Shown in pieces: positions 1 through 6,424 of a stretch of 29,624 nt of DNA (positions within the stretch are counted from its first letter, which is position 1; every line of letters starts with the position of its first letter). Position numbers and translations under genes: made by a program. The notes under the pieces are model-generated. The model was not told the origin of the DNA. It made no database searches and saw only the letters and a program-made list of their open reading frames with translations. This DNA is from an uncultured Azospirillum sp. Lineage in GTDB: Bacteria > Pseudomonadota > Alphaproteobacteria > RF32 > CAG-239. The DNA lies in assembly GCA_900539605.1 (NCBI GenBank), contig UQCS01000020.1, positions 1 through 29,624 of the forward strand. Direction: 5' to 3'.

Positions 1-209
1 TTATATTAATTGTCTATGACGTGTTGTTAATATTTATGCTGATGTATGGAAATTGTATGCCGGATCGTTATTGGGAGTGGCTGGAACAAGGTTACAATGA
101 ATATAAAGTAAAAATTATTTTTATTTTGATTTATTTGTCTTATTCAGCGATGGTTGCTTTTGTTTATTGGGATGAACTACAGCCCTTTGTGCCGGAGAGA
201 TTCAAATAA
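1..209 (+). CDS. Small membrane protein, copy 1 of a tandem family (5' end outside window)
   Basis: I do not recognise the family. The frame is open from the left edge (first full codon at 3) and ends with TAA at 207-209. It matches the last two thirds of the next gene almost residue for residue: a hydrophobic stretch, then the polar block CMPDRYWEWLEQGYNEYK, then a second hydrophobic segment (IIFILIYLSYSAMVAFVYW) and the polar tail DELQPFVPERFK. The GTG at 21 is not a credible start, because the aligned copy reads straight through it as an internal Val. The pattern suggests an inner-membrane protein with a conserved Trp/Tyr-rich loop; function unknown. It is AT-rich compared with the housekeeping genes to the right. 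Confidence 0.7.
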   Translation, partial: ILIVYDVLLIFMLMYGNCMPDRYWEWLEQGYNEYKVKIIFILIYLSYSAMVAFVYWDELQPFVPERFK

Positions 210-210
210 A

Positions 211-235
211 TTTGTTGCTTTCATCAGGCAACAAA
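211..235 (+). other. Spacer hairpin after copy 1
   Basis: TTTGTTGC (211-218) pairs with GCAACAAA (228-235) around a 9-base loop, starting one base after the stop codon. There is no T run behind it, so it is more likely an mRNA-stabilising or processing element than a terminator. Confidence 0.45.
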
Positions 236-286
236 CTGTCCGGCGGCAAATAACATTTCCGATAAGAATAAGGAAAGAAAAAAGTT

Positions 287-628
287 ATGAAATTTTTATC
301 GCTTAAAAATCCCAAAGTTATTACGTTCTTACTTAATGGCGTGTTAGGCGTATTAGGCTTATTAGTTATTTATACAATTGCTATTCTCATGTTGTTGCAA
401 TTTATTGTGCCGTCATCTTTTATATTAATTGTCTATGACGTGTTGTTAATATCTATGCTGATGTATGGAAATTGCATGCCGGATCGTTATTGGGAGTGGC
501 TGGAACAAGGTTACAATGAACATAAAATAAAAATTATTTTTGATTTGATTTATTTGTCTTATTCGGCGGTGGTTGCTTTTGTTTATTGGGATGAGCTACA
601 GCCCTTTGTGCCAGAGAGATTCAAATAA
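287..628 (+). CDS. Small membrane protein, copy 2 of the tandem family, 113 aa
   Basis: Unknown family. ATG at 287 is preceded by AAGGAAAG, a good SD at normal spacing. Residues about 10-35 and 40-60 are strongly hydrophobic, followed by the polar loop CMPDRYWEWLEQGYNEHK (about 64-81), a third hydrophobic segment (about 83-101) and the short tail ending VPERFK. Three membrane helices are therefore likely. It is nearly identical to the truncated gene at 1-209 and more distantly related to the gene at 706, whose matching loop reads FMPDRYWEWYVKGYNRFK. No catalytic motif is visible. The 77-base spacers on both sides are also copies of each other, so gene plus spacer were duplicated as one unit. 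Function cannot be assigned. Confidence 0.75.
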   Translation: MKFLSLKNPKVITFLLNGVLGVLGLLVIYTIAILMLLQFIVPSSFILIVYDVLLISMLMYGNCMPDRYWEWLEQGYNEHKIKIIFDLIYLSYSAVVAFVYWDELQPFVPERFK

Positions 629-629
629 A

Positions 630-653
630 TTTGTTGCTTTCATCAGGCAACAA
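630..653 (+). other. Spacer hairpin after copy 2
   Basis: Same element as at 211-235: TTGTTGC (631-637) pairs with GCAACAA (647-653). The stem bases are conserved between spacers, but so is most of the spacer, so conservation alone does not prove function. No T run follows. Confidence 0.45.
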
Positions 654-705
654 GCTGTCCGGCGACAAATAACATCTCTGACAAGAATAAGGAAAGAAAA
701 AGGTT

Positions 706-1071
706 ATGAAATTTTTATCGCTTACAAAAACCGAAGTTATTACAATTTTACTTGGCATCGTAATATCCTGTTTGGAATTGTTGGGCATTGCTACAGTGCC
801 TTTTATAATGCCGTTTGTGTTCCTTATGCCGTCGTTGGGGATGATTATATATGCTGTGTTGTGGAGCATTATAGGGCTTCATTCCGGCTTTATGCCGGAT
901 CGTTATTGGGAATGGTATGTCAAAGGTTATAACAGGTTTAAGGTAGAAATCGGTATGTGGGTCGTTCTTTTATGCTACACAGTTTTTCTTATCTATGTTT
1001 ATGGAAATGATATGAAAAATTATTATCTGGAAGAGCTGCGTCATCATAAGGTTGAAGAAGCAAACTCGTGA
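706..1071 (+). CDS. Small membrane protein, divergent copy 3 of the tandem family, 121 aa
   Basis: Unknown family. The start at 706 sits behind the same AAGGAAAG ribosome-binding site as copy 2, and the first six codons (MKFLSL) are shared. Two hydrophobic segments cover about residues 10-35 and 38-60. The conserved loop FMPDRYWEWYVKGYNRFK spans about 63-80, and a further hydrophobic helix (about 82-100) precedes a charged tail containing EELRHHKVEEANS that differs from copies 1 and 2. The membrane segments have diverged strongly while the PDRYWEW loop and GYN are kept, which suggests the loop is the functional part. This is an older duplicate than the pair to its left. No known domain is recognised. 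Confidence 0.72.
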   Translation: MKFLSLTKTEVITILLGIVISCLELLGIATVPFIMPFVFLMPSLGMIIYAVLWSIIGLHSGFMPDRYWEWYVKGYNRFKVEIGMWVVLLCYTVFLIYVYGNDMKNYYLEELRHHKVEEANS

Positions 1072-1151
1072 CTATCCGTGTCAGCAGAATAAAAATAAAT
1101 TGAAACTAAAAAAGCCGTTCGGACCTTAGTCGGGCTGACAATAATGTTTGA

Positions 1152-1179
1152 TTGAAAGAATTTGTTTAATTTGTAATAA
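1152..1179 (+). promoter_or_regulatory. Possible promoter for the 161-aa membrane protein
   Basis: TTGAAA at 1152-1157 and TAATAA at 1174-1179 with a 16-base spacer, in the 156-base AT-rich gap 1072-1227. AT-rich sequence gives such matches by chance easily. I see no other structure of note in the gap. Confidence 0.3.
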
Positions 1180-1227
1180 TTAATGCAGTTTAGAATTATT
1201 AAGAGTATTAATTAAATAAACGAGAAT

Positions 1228-1713
1228 ATGGACTTGAACTACTGGTGGATATTACTGATTATCGCATTGGTTTTATCTGTTTTTATCACCGTAAAATACC
1301 AGCCTGTTTATGCTTCTTACAAGTTGGCAGGCAAGTATAGGGTGAAGGAAAAAACGCAGGAGAACAAGACGGTAATCACGTTGTTGCCTGTCTCTAACGG
1401 AGCATCCATGTCGATTGTTACATCTTACACGGAATATACTTTCCAACTGAGTAACGGCAAAATATATCGGTATACAGACAGTGATGACGATTATCTCGGC
1501 GTGAGCATACACAAAGGCGATGAGCTTTATGTATATGTGAGCAATGCTTCGGGGTGGGGAGATGCAGACGTGTTGTCTCATCAGGAGATGACATCCCAGG
1601 ACTTTAGGGATAATACCAGTCTGTTTTTTAATGGTATTAAAATCTTTTTTTTGATTGCTGCCGGGATGATCATAATTTGGGGTATCATCCTAGCGATATC
1701 ATTTGATGTCTAA
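1228..1713 (+). CDS. Two-helix membrane protein with an extracytoplasmic or cytoplasmic beta-rich domain, 161 aa
   Basis: Unassigned. A hydrophobic segment at about residues 5-23 (WWILLIIALVLSVFI) and another at about 138-158 flank a polar domain of roughly 115 residues. That domain contains KLAGKYRVKEKTQENKTV, then TSYTEYTFQLSNGKIYRY and KGDELYVYVS, which alternate as in small beta barrels. The architecture resembles DUF3592-type membrane proteins, but no diagnostic motif is clear. The ribosome-binding site is weak (GAGA ahead of ATG). It is the last gene on this strand before the strong terminator hairpins at 1719-1788. Its base composition is AT-rich like the small membrane proteins upstream, so it may belong to the same accessory patch. 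Confidence 0.65.
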   Translation: MDLNYWWILLIIALVLSVFITVKYQPVYASYKLAGKYRVKEKTQENKTVITLLPVSNGASMSIVTSYTEYTFQLSNGKIYRYTDSDDDYLGVSIHKGDELYVYVSNASGWGDADVLSHQEMTSQDFRDNTSLFFNGIKIFFLIAAGMIIIWGIILAISFDV

Positions 1714-1718
1714 AAACT

Positions 1719-1757
1719 AAAGGCCGGGCATTTTATGTTCGGCCTTTGTTTTTTTTT
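1719..1757 (+). terminator. Bidirectional intrinsic terminator
   Basis: AAAGGCCG (1719-1726) pairs with CGGCCTTT (1740-1747) around a 13-base loop, followed by TG and a run of nine T (1749-1757). Read on the other strand the same stem is followed by AGTTTTTAG, so it can also stop pnp transcripts arriving from the right. Confidence 0.85.
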
Positions 1758-1788
1758 AAGACATCCCCGATTTAACCGGGGATGTCTT
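1758..1788. terminator. Strong second hairpin between the convergent genes
   Basis: A perfect 12-bp stem, AAGACATCCCCG (1758-1769) with CGGGGATGTCTT (1777-1788), and a 7-base loop. On the + strand it is followed by TTCTTTG, giving a backup terminator. On the - strand it lies 17 bases past the pnp stop and is followed by A, not T, so there it would act as a 3' mRNA end-protecting stem ahead of the hairpin at 1719-1747. Confidence 0.7.
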
Positions 1789-1805
1789 TTCTTTGTGGTG
1801 TTCGG

Positions 1806-3938
1806 TTATTCGGCCGATTTGTTTTCCAAATCTTCACCGGTTTCCTGATTAACCCGTTTGGCCGACAATTTGAACTTGCCGCGGTTGTCCATGCCCAGGC
1901 ATTTAACCCAGATGCTGTCGCCTTCTTTGTAGAAGTCGGAGACAGAGGCAATGCGTTCGTTCTTAACTTCGGAAATGTGAACCAGCCCTTCGGTGGTGCC
2001 CACGAATTTTACAAAAGCGCCGAAATCCATGATTTTGGTGATGACGCCTTTATAGATTTTACCTTCTTCCGGCTCGGCAACAATGCCCATGATCCAGTCA
2101 AGCGCAGCCTGACCGTCGGCACTGTTGATCGTGGCGATACGGATAACGCCGTCGTCGCTGATATCGATTTTGGAGTTGGTCTTTTCGGTAATTTCGCGGA
2201 TAACTTTGCCGCCCGAACCGATCACTTCGCGAATTTTGTCAACCGGAATCTTCAAAGCGATGATTCTCGGTGCATTTTCGGCCACATGCGGACGCGGTTC
2301 GGCAATCGTCTTGGCCATTTCGCCCAAGATGTGGATTCGGCCTTCATGAGCCTGGGCCAAAGCGTTTTTCATGATGTCCTTGGTGATGGAAGTGATCTTA
2401 ATGTCCATCTGCAAAGCGGTAACGCCATCTTTGGTACCGGCAACCTTAAAGTCCATATCGCCGAGGTGGTCCTCGTCACCGAGAATATCGGTCAAAATGG
2501 CAACCCGTCCGTCATTTTCCTTAATCAGGCCCATCGCAATACCGGCAACCGGTTTGGCCATCGGAACGCCGGCGGCCATCAACGACATCGTCGTGCCGCA
2601 AACGGTGGCCATCGAAGAAGAACCGTTGGATTCGAGAATTTCGGAAACAACCCGGATGGTGTACGGGAAAGCGTCTTTGTCTTTCGGCATCATCGGATGG
2701 ATTGCGCGCCAGGCGAGCTTGCCGTGGCCGATTTCGCGACGTCCCGGACTGCCCATGCGGCCGCATTCACCGACCGAGAACGGCGGGAAGTTATAATTGA
2801 GCATAAAGTCTTCTTTGTATTCGTTCATCAGGCCGTCAATGATTTGGGCGTCTTCACCGGTGCCGAGGGTGGTAACCACCAACGCCTGGGTTTCACCGCG
2901 AGTGAAAATGGCCGAGCCATGCGCTGCCGGCAGAACGTCGACTTCACACCAGATCGGGCGAACGGTTTTGGTATCGCGTCCGTCGATGCGGGTACCGGTA
3001 TTCAAAACTTTTTCACGAACAACAACATGTTTCAGTTTTTCGAGGACATCCAACAGATAGTGGTTTTCGATCTCATTTTCGGGGTCGATGCCGGCTTTGA
3101 CTTCTTCGTCCAGCTGGCCGATCAGAGTGCCGCGCTTCAGTTTGTCGGTTTCGGAGAATGCTTCTTCGTAACGGCGGCGGAAAGCTTTGGCAATCCGTTC
3201 GTACATTTCGTCAAATTCTTTCGGGAAAGCGGGAGCCTGCCAAGGTTCTTTGCCGGCTTCTTTTTTGAGGTCTTCGATCATGTCGATCACCGGTTGGAAG
3301 CTGTCAAAACCGAACATAACCGCGTTCAGCATTGTTTCTTCCGACAATTCGGCGGCTTCCGATTCAACCATCAGAACGCCTTCTTTAGTACCGGCAACTG
3401 TCAGTTCGAGTTCGGATTCTTTCTGTTCGTCGATAGTGGGGTTCAAAATGAACTGCCCGTCTTTGCAACCGACTTTGGCGGCACCGATCGGCCCCATGAA
3501 CGGGATGCCTGAAACGGCAAGGGCAGCGGAGGCGGCAATCATGGCCACCACGTCGGAAGTGGTTTTTTGGTCGTGAGAGAGGGTTGTGCAGATGATTTGA
3601 ACTTCGTTTTTAAAAGCATCCGGGAACAACGGACGAATCGGGCGGTCAATCAAACGCGAGATCAAAACTTCTTGTTCGGAAGGCTTGCCTTCTCTTTTCA
3701 TAAAACCGCCGGGGATTTTGCCGGTAGCATAGTATTTTTCCTGATAGTTTACGGTCAGGGGAAAAAAGTCCTGATCGGCTTTGGCCTCTTTGGCTGCGCA
3801 TACGGTTGCCAGCACTTTGGTTCCGCCGTAGGTGACAACCACCGAGCCGGTTGCCTGTTTGGCAACTTTGCCGGTTTCGATCACCAGCTTGCGTCCGCCC
3901 CATTCCATTTCGCGGGTGGATACTTTTAAATTATTCAT
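1806..3938 (-). CDS. pnp: Polyribonucleotide nucleotidyltransferase (PNPase)
   Basis: Phosphorolytic 3'-to-5' exoribonuclease, a degradosome-type mRNA turnover enzyme acting as a trimer in the cytoplasm. All 710 residues are present, the usual length. The first RNase PH-like domain opens with VSTREMEWGGRKLVIETGK and includes LIDRPIRPLFPD (about 96-107). A helical linker follows, then the catalytic second RNase PH domain starting TRIDGRDTKTVRPI and holding GDEDHLGDMDFKVAGT with the acidic active-site residues. The KH domain is at about 561-625 with GSGG at 574-577, and the S1 domain at about 626-695. ATG at 3938 follows AAAGG. It is the last gene of the truB-rpsO-pnp group, separated from rpsO by a strong hairpin as in other proteobacteria, where RNase III and PNPase control the mRNA. 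Confidence 0.98.
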   Translation of the reverse strand: MNNLKVSTREMEWGGRKLVIETGKVAKQATGSVVVTYGGTKVLATVCAAKEAKADQDFFPLTVNYQEKYYATGKIPGGFMKREGKPSEQEVLISRLIDRPIRPLFPDAFKNEVQIICTTLSHDQKTTSDVVAMIAASAALAVSGIPFMGPIGAAKVGCKDGQFILNPTIDEQKESELELTVAGTKEGVLMVESEAAELSEETMLNAVMFGFDSFQPVIDMIEDLKKEAGKEPWQAPAFPKEFDEMYERIAKAFRRRYEEAFSETDKLKRGTLIGQLDEEVKAGIDPENEIENHYLLDVLEKLKHVVVREKVLNTGTRIDGRDTKTVRPIWCEVDVLPAAHGSAIFTRGETQALVVTTLGTGEDAQIIDGLMNEYKEDFMLNYNFPPFSVGECGRMGSPGRREIGHGKLAWRAIHPMMPKDKDAFPYTIRVVSEILESNGSSSMATVCGTTMSLMAAGVPMAKPVAGIAMGLIKENDGRVAILTDILGDEDHLGDMDFKVAGTKDGVTALQMDIKITSITKDIMKNALAQAHEGRIHILGEMAKTIAEPRPHVAENAPRIIALKIPVDKIREVIGSGGKVIREITEKTNSKIDISDDGVIRIATINSADGQAALDWIMGIVAEPEEGKIYKGVITKIMDFGAFVKFVGTTEGLVHISEVKNERIASVSDFYKEGDSIWVKCLGMDNRGKFKLSAKRVNQETGEDLENKSAE

Positions 3939-4012
3939 ATTATCTTACCTTTCTTTACATCTTATATCTACATCTTTAAACATCACCTGCGGCTACGGCA
4001 GGATTTTGATAA

Positions 4013-4049
4013 AAGTATTGCGGAACCTGTGTACTGTTCCGCAATACTT
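4013..4049 (-). terminator. rpsO terminator / pnp leader hairpin
   Basis: A perfect 14-bp stem, AAGTATTGCGGAAC with GTTCCGCAATACTT (- strand), and a 9-base loop, starting seven bases after the rpsO stop and followed by TTTATC. The T run is short, so termination may be partial, with readthrough supplying pnp. In E. coli the equivalent interval holds a terminator and an RNase III target used in pnp autoregulation; the same role here is inference. A second small stem (CCTGC/GCAGG, 3986-4002) lies in the pnp leader. Confidence 0.75.
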
Positions 4050-4056
4050 GCAAAAC

Positions 4057-4326
4057 TTATCGTCTAATGTTAAGTTTTTTAATGATTTCCTGATATCTGC
4101 TTTCGTCTTTTTTCTTCAGGTAGTCTAACAAGTGACGGCGTTTGCTGACCATCTTCATCAGACCGAGACGAGAGTGCAGATCCTTGCGGTGAACATTAAA
4201 ATGCTCAATCAGATTATTAATACGGGTTGTCCAAATTGCAATCTGAACTTCCGGAGAACCGGTGTCGCCTTCGACCAGGCCATAAGTTTTGGCCAGTTCG
4301 TTTTTGGCTTCTTTGGTAATCGACAT
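4057..4326 (-). CDS. rpsO: 30S ribosomal protein S15
   Basis: S15 binds the central domain of 16S rRNA early in small-subunit assembly. At 89 residues it has the standard length: MSITKEAKNELAK, the GDTGSPEVQIA motif, the rRNA-binding HRKDLHSRLGLMKMVSKRR segment and the C-terminal LLDYLKKKDESRYQEII. The chosen ATG at 4326 follows AAAGGAAAA. The open frame runs 20 codons further upstream, but those would overlap the end of truB and do not match the family. It starts 16 bases after the truB stop, so the two are almost certainly cotranscribed. Confidence 0.98.
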   Translation of the reverse strand: MSITKEAKNELAKTYGLVEGDTGSPEVQIAIWTTRINNLIEHFNVHRKDLHSRLGLMKMVSKRRHLLDYLKKKDESRYQEIIKKLNIRR

Positions 4327-4342
4327 CTTTATTTTCCTTTTA

Positions 4343-5251
4343 TTATAAATTAAACACGCGGACCGGGGAAAAACGGTTTTCCTCAATCCGTACCAACGCT
4401 GTCAGTTTTCCGTTGCAGACCGCGGCAACAATCTGCCCGGCGGAAAATAAATTTTCGCGCGTTTTGGGCGAAAGTGCCTGTCCGTGAAGGAGTTTGACAG
4501 CTTCCGCTTCCGAAACAGCCATAACCGCGATGTCGCGCAGAGAGGTTTCTAACGGAAGCAAAAATTGTTTGCGTTGCTCAACATACACCATATTTTGCAA
4601 AGTTTCCAGCAAAATTTTATCAGTCTGGTCAAAAATTCCCGACCGGGTGCGCCGCAACCGGCACAAATAACCAAGCGAGCCGAGTTTGCGGGCGATATCA
4701 CGCCCCAGGCTGCGCACGTAGGTGCCTTTGGAACAGCAGACTTTAAAACAACTCTGATTTCCCGGCAGGCTGCCGGTAAATTCCAGTCGGTGGATAGTGA
4801 CCCGACGTTCTGGAATTTCCACTTGTTCGCCTTTGCGGGCGAGGTCATAGGCGCGCCGCCCATTGATTTTGACCGCGCAAAATGCCGGCGGAACCTGACT
4901 GATTTCACCCCGAAACAGCGGCAGAACGGCTTTTATTTCTTCGTCGGCGGGAATTCTGGCCCCGGCAGCGATGACGGTACCGTCGCTGTCGGCACTGTCG
5001 GTTTCGGCGCCCCACTGAACGGTAAATTCATATTCTTTGGTCTCGTCATCCAAAAAATCGATCAGTTTGGTCGCTTCGCCGAAAGCGATCGGCAGAATGC
5101 CGCTGGCAAACGGATCCAGAGTGCCGGTATGACCGTTTTTTTGCGCGTTAAACAAGCGGCGTGTCAGGGTGACCACTTGTGTCGAGCCGATGCCCTGCGG
5201 TTTGTCGACAATCAGCCAGCCGTTGACGGCGTCGCCTTTGCGGTGTTTCAT
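4343..5251 (-). CDS. truB: tRNA pseudouridine-55 synthase
   Basis: Makes pseudouridine 55 in the T-loop of tRNAs. The 302 residues cover the full family length. The N-terminal motif NGWLIVDKPQGIGST and the catalytic motif GHTGTLDPFASGILP (nucleophile Asp46) are clear, followed by RGEISQVPPAFCAVKINGRRAYDLARKGE and the tRNA-contacting CSKGTYVRSLGRDIA region. The C-terminal part (about 230-302) is a TruB C-terminal or PUA-like domain. ATG at 5251 follows AAAAAGGAAAA. A promoter-like TTGACA and a terminator of the preceding gene lie upstream, so truB seems to begin its own unit (truB-rpsO-pnp) rather than being fed from infB-rbfA. Confidence 0.97.
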   Translation of the reverse strand: MKHRKGDAVNGWLIVDKPQGIGSTQVVTLTRRLFNAQKNGHTGTLDPFASGILPIAFGEATKLIDFLDDETKEYEFTVQWGAETDSADSDGTVIAAGARIPADEEIKAVLPLFRGEISQVPPAFCAVKINGRRAYDLARKGEQVEIPERRVTIHRLEFTGSLPGNQSCFKVCCSKGTYVRSLGRDIARKLGSLGYLCRLRRTRSGIFDQTDKILLETLQNMVYVEQRKQFLLPLETSLRDIAVMAVSEAEAVKLLHGQALSPKTRENLFSAGQIVAAVCNGKLTALVRIEENRFSPVRVFNL

Positions 5252-5283
5252 GGTTGTTTTCCTTTTTCTCTTATTTATGACAA

Positions 5284-5312
5284 GGGGTAGCTTAAATTTG
5301 AGGCGGTGTCAA
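5284..5312 (-). promoter_or_regulatory. Promoter of truB-rpsO-pnp
   Basis: On the - strand a perfect TTGACA -35 (5312-5307) is followed after 17 bases by TACCCC (5289-5284), a poor -10 that keeps only the leading TA of the consensus. It sits between the terminator at 5337-5371 and the truB start, which is where a new promoter is needed. Confidence 0.45.
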
Positions 5313-5336
5313 CCTTGTTTGTCCGCTGCAAAAATC

Positions 5337-5371
5337 AAAAAAAAAGCCCGGGCTGCACAAGGCAGGCCGGG
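5337..5371 (-). terminator. Intrinsic terminator of the 156-aa gene
   Basis: On the - strand CCCGGCCTGC and GCAGCCCGGG form a 10-bp stem with one C-C mismatch and a 5-base loop. The stem is followed by CTTTTTTTTT (nine T). It lies 12 bases past the stop codon at 5384. Confidence 0.88.
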
Positions 5372-5383
5372 GAAAATGTGCGA

Positions 5384-5854
5384 TCAAAGACGGCGCAATC
5401 CGGATGCAGTCTGATGATCCCACAGTGGAGAGACATGTTCTGACACTTCGTAAACAATCTTTTGATTGTCCGGAGAAGTCATTTCGACACGGTTGGGGTG
5501 CTGCGTGTAAGCGGTAACCGGCGTCCAACATTCCAAACTGGGACATACTGCCAGCAGCGGGTAAGGCAACGGTTTGTTCGCGGCGTCAAACAGCAAGACC
5601 TGTTCATCTCCTTTCGGCGTTTGCAGTATGACCGACGGTGTGCCGAGATAAATCAGTTTGCGGTCAAAGTCCAAAAAACCGGCATTATCGGTAAGCAGCA
5701 GCCGGTCATCGATGATGTTCAGCTTTTGGGTGGCACAGACTTTGCAAAAACGGTCTTTTTCTTCATTATAGTATCGAACAACAATTCTGTTTTTGTCGGC
5801 TCTGATCAACTGGAATTTGCTGATTTCCAGATCGAGAAGTGTTTTGGTTTTCAT
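5384..5854 (-). CDS. Conserved-looking hypothetical protein, 156 aa
   Basis: I do not recognise it. The protein is soluble, with no signal peptide or membrane helix. Residues 1-110 alternate as in a beta-rich fold (FQLIRADKNRIVVRYYNEE, NRIVV, KLIYLGTPSVILQTPKG). It has a CKVC pair near residue 38 and a further CPSLECW near 103-109, so it might bind a metal, but the four cysteines are not in a classic knuckle. The start is supported only by position: no good SD precedes the ATG, and there is no alternative Met. It is a single-gene unit with a TTGACA promoter upstream and its own terminator, lodged between rbfA and truB, where most bacteria have these two adjacent. Its product could have a translation- or RNA-related job, but nothing in the sequence shows this. 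Confidence 0.75.
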   Translation of the reverse strand: MKTKTLLDLEISKFQLIRADKNRIVVRYYNEEKDRFCKVCATQKLNIIDDRLLLTDNAGFLDFDRKLIYLGTPSVILQTPKGDEQVLLFDAANKPLPYPLLAVCPSLECWTPVTAYTQHPNRVEMTSPDNQKIVYEVSEHVSPLWDHQTASGLRRL

Positions 5855-5892
5855 AATATAATAGTTTATGGTTAATAAATTTCTTAAGGGGA

Positions 5893-5921
5893 TATTTAGC
5901 TTTTTTCATTTGTTTTGTCAA
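5893..5921 (-). promoter_or_regulatory. Promoter of the 156-aa gene
   Basis: On the - strand TTGACA (5921-5916), a 17-base spacer and TAAATA (5898-5893). Shifted by one base the -10 reads CTAAAT, one mismatch from the alphaproteobacterial CTATAT. It falls between the rbfA terminator and the gene start, leaving a leader of about 30 bases. Confidence 0.62.
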
Positions 5922-5936
5922 TATATGACCGGATAC

Positions 5937-5966
5937 AAAAAAACCGCGTTGCCGCGGTATTTTTTT
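5937..5966 (-). terminator. Terminator of the rimP-nusA-infB-rbfA operon
   Basis: ACCGCG (5943-5948) pairs with CGCGGT (5953-5958) around a TTGC loop. On the - strand it is followed by a T run (A at 5937-5943 on +). It starts just past the rbfA stop. T bases on the + side also make it look bidirectional, but no + gene ends here. Confidence 0.85.
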
Positions 5967-6342
5967 ATTGGTCCAGATCATGAGAGACTTTCGGATCATG
6001 CAGGAGTTTTTCAATCTTGTCCACTTCGGCAAACGTATTATCAATCCGAAAGCGAATTTCCGGCACATAACGCAGGGTGGTTTTGCTGCCGACCACTTTG
6101 CGAAAATGGTTGGCGGCCAGTTGCAGAGCTTCCAACACTTCCTGATCGGTTTCGGGGTTGGAGGTAATGAAATATACGTCGGCATATTTCAGATCAGGCG
6201 AAACCTGAGCTTCCATAACCGTGACCAAAGTATTGATTTCTTCAAGATTGCGGACACGTCCCTGATTGATTTCGCCGGCGATGATTTTTTTGATTTCCTG
6301 TCCGACGCGGAGCTGCCGCTGAGATTGTTCTTTGATTGCCAT
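5965..6342 (-). CDS. rbfA: 30S ribosome-binding factor A
   Basis: Late small-subunit maturation factor with a KH-like fold that binds the 16S rRNA 5' region. At 125 residues the length fits the family: RQLRVGQEIKKIIAGEI, then the typical GRVRNLEEINTLVTVMEAQVSPDLKYADVYF strand-helix core and the KTTLRYVPEIRFRIDNTF segment with D and I conserved. The ATG at 6342 has AAGGA seven bases upstream. A Met six codons earlier (6360) and longer in-frame extensions lack such a site. It lies 82 bases after infB and closes this operon at the terminator beginning near its stop codon. Confidence 0.96.
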   Translation of the reverse strand: MAIKEQSQRQLRVGQEIKKIIAGEINQGRVRNLEEINTLVTVMEAQVSPDLKYADVYFITSNPETDQEVLEALQLAANHFRKVVGSKTTLRYVPEIRFRIDNTFAEVDKIEKLLHDPKVSHDLDQ

Positions 6343-6368
6343 TTGTCGTTCCTTGTTCATAAAAACCG

Positions 6369-6410
6369 GCAAACCGAAAATCAGGCGGAAAAGCCGAATT
6401 TCCGGTTTGC
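6369..6410 (-). other. Structured spacer between infB and rbfA
   Basis: GCAAACCG (6369-6376) can pair with CGGTTTGC (6403-6410), enclosing a smaller CGG/CCG stem. On the - strand the structure is followed by CGGTTTTTATG. It may be an mRNA processing site or a leaky terminator ahead of rbfA; the long loop makes it less certain. Confidence 0.4.
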
Positions 6411-6424
6411 GGAGGTTGATGGAT

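Larger units (their letters stand above)
1..705 (+). repeat. Tandem direct repeat, 419-bp unit, one full and one partial copy
   Basis: Bases 1-286 align without gaps to 420-705 with about 15 mismatches by eye. The repeat covers the end of one gene plus the whole 77-base spacer including the next gene's ribosome-binding site, so the unit is gene plus spacer. Most differences inside the genes are silent or conservative. After 706 similarity falls sharply, with the third gene only protein-level related. Each spacer carries a small hairpin just after the stop codon. Confidence 0.85.

Noticed and set aside
573..932. + strand 119-codon frame overlapping copies 2 and 3
   Set aside because: Out of frame with the conserved small membrane proteins and crosses their spacer; no ribosome-binding site.
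1119..1140. Possible terminator after the third small membrane gene
   Set aside because: AGCC/GGCT stem is only four pairs with a bulge and has no T run.
1782..3512. Long + strand open frame of 576 codons
   Set aside because: Antisense shadow of pnp, Phe/Gly/Asp-rich without domains; pnp on the other strand is unambiguous.
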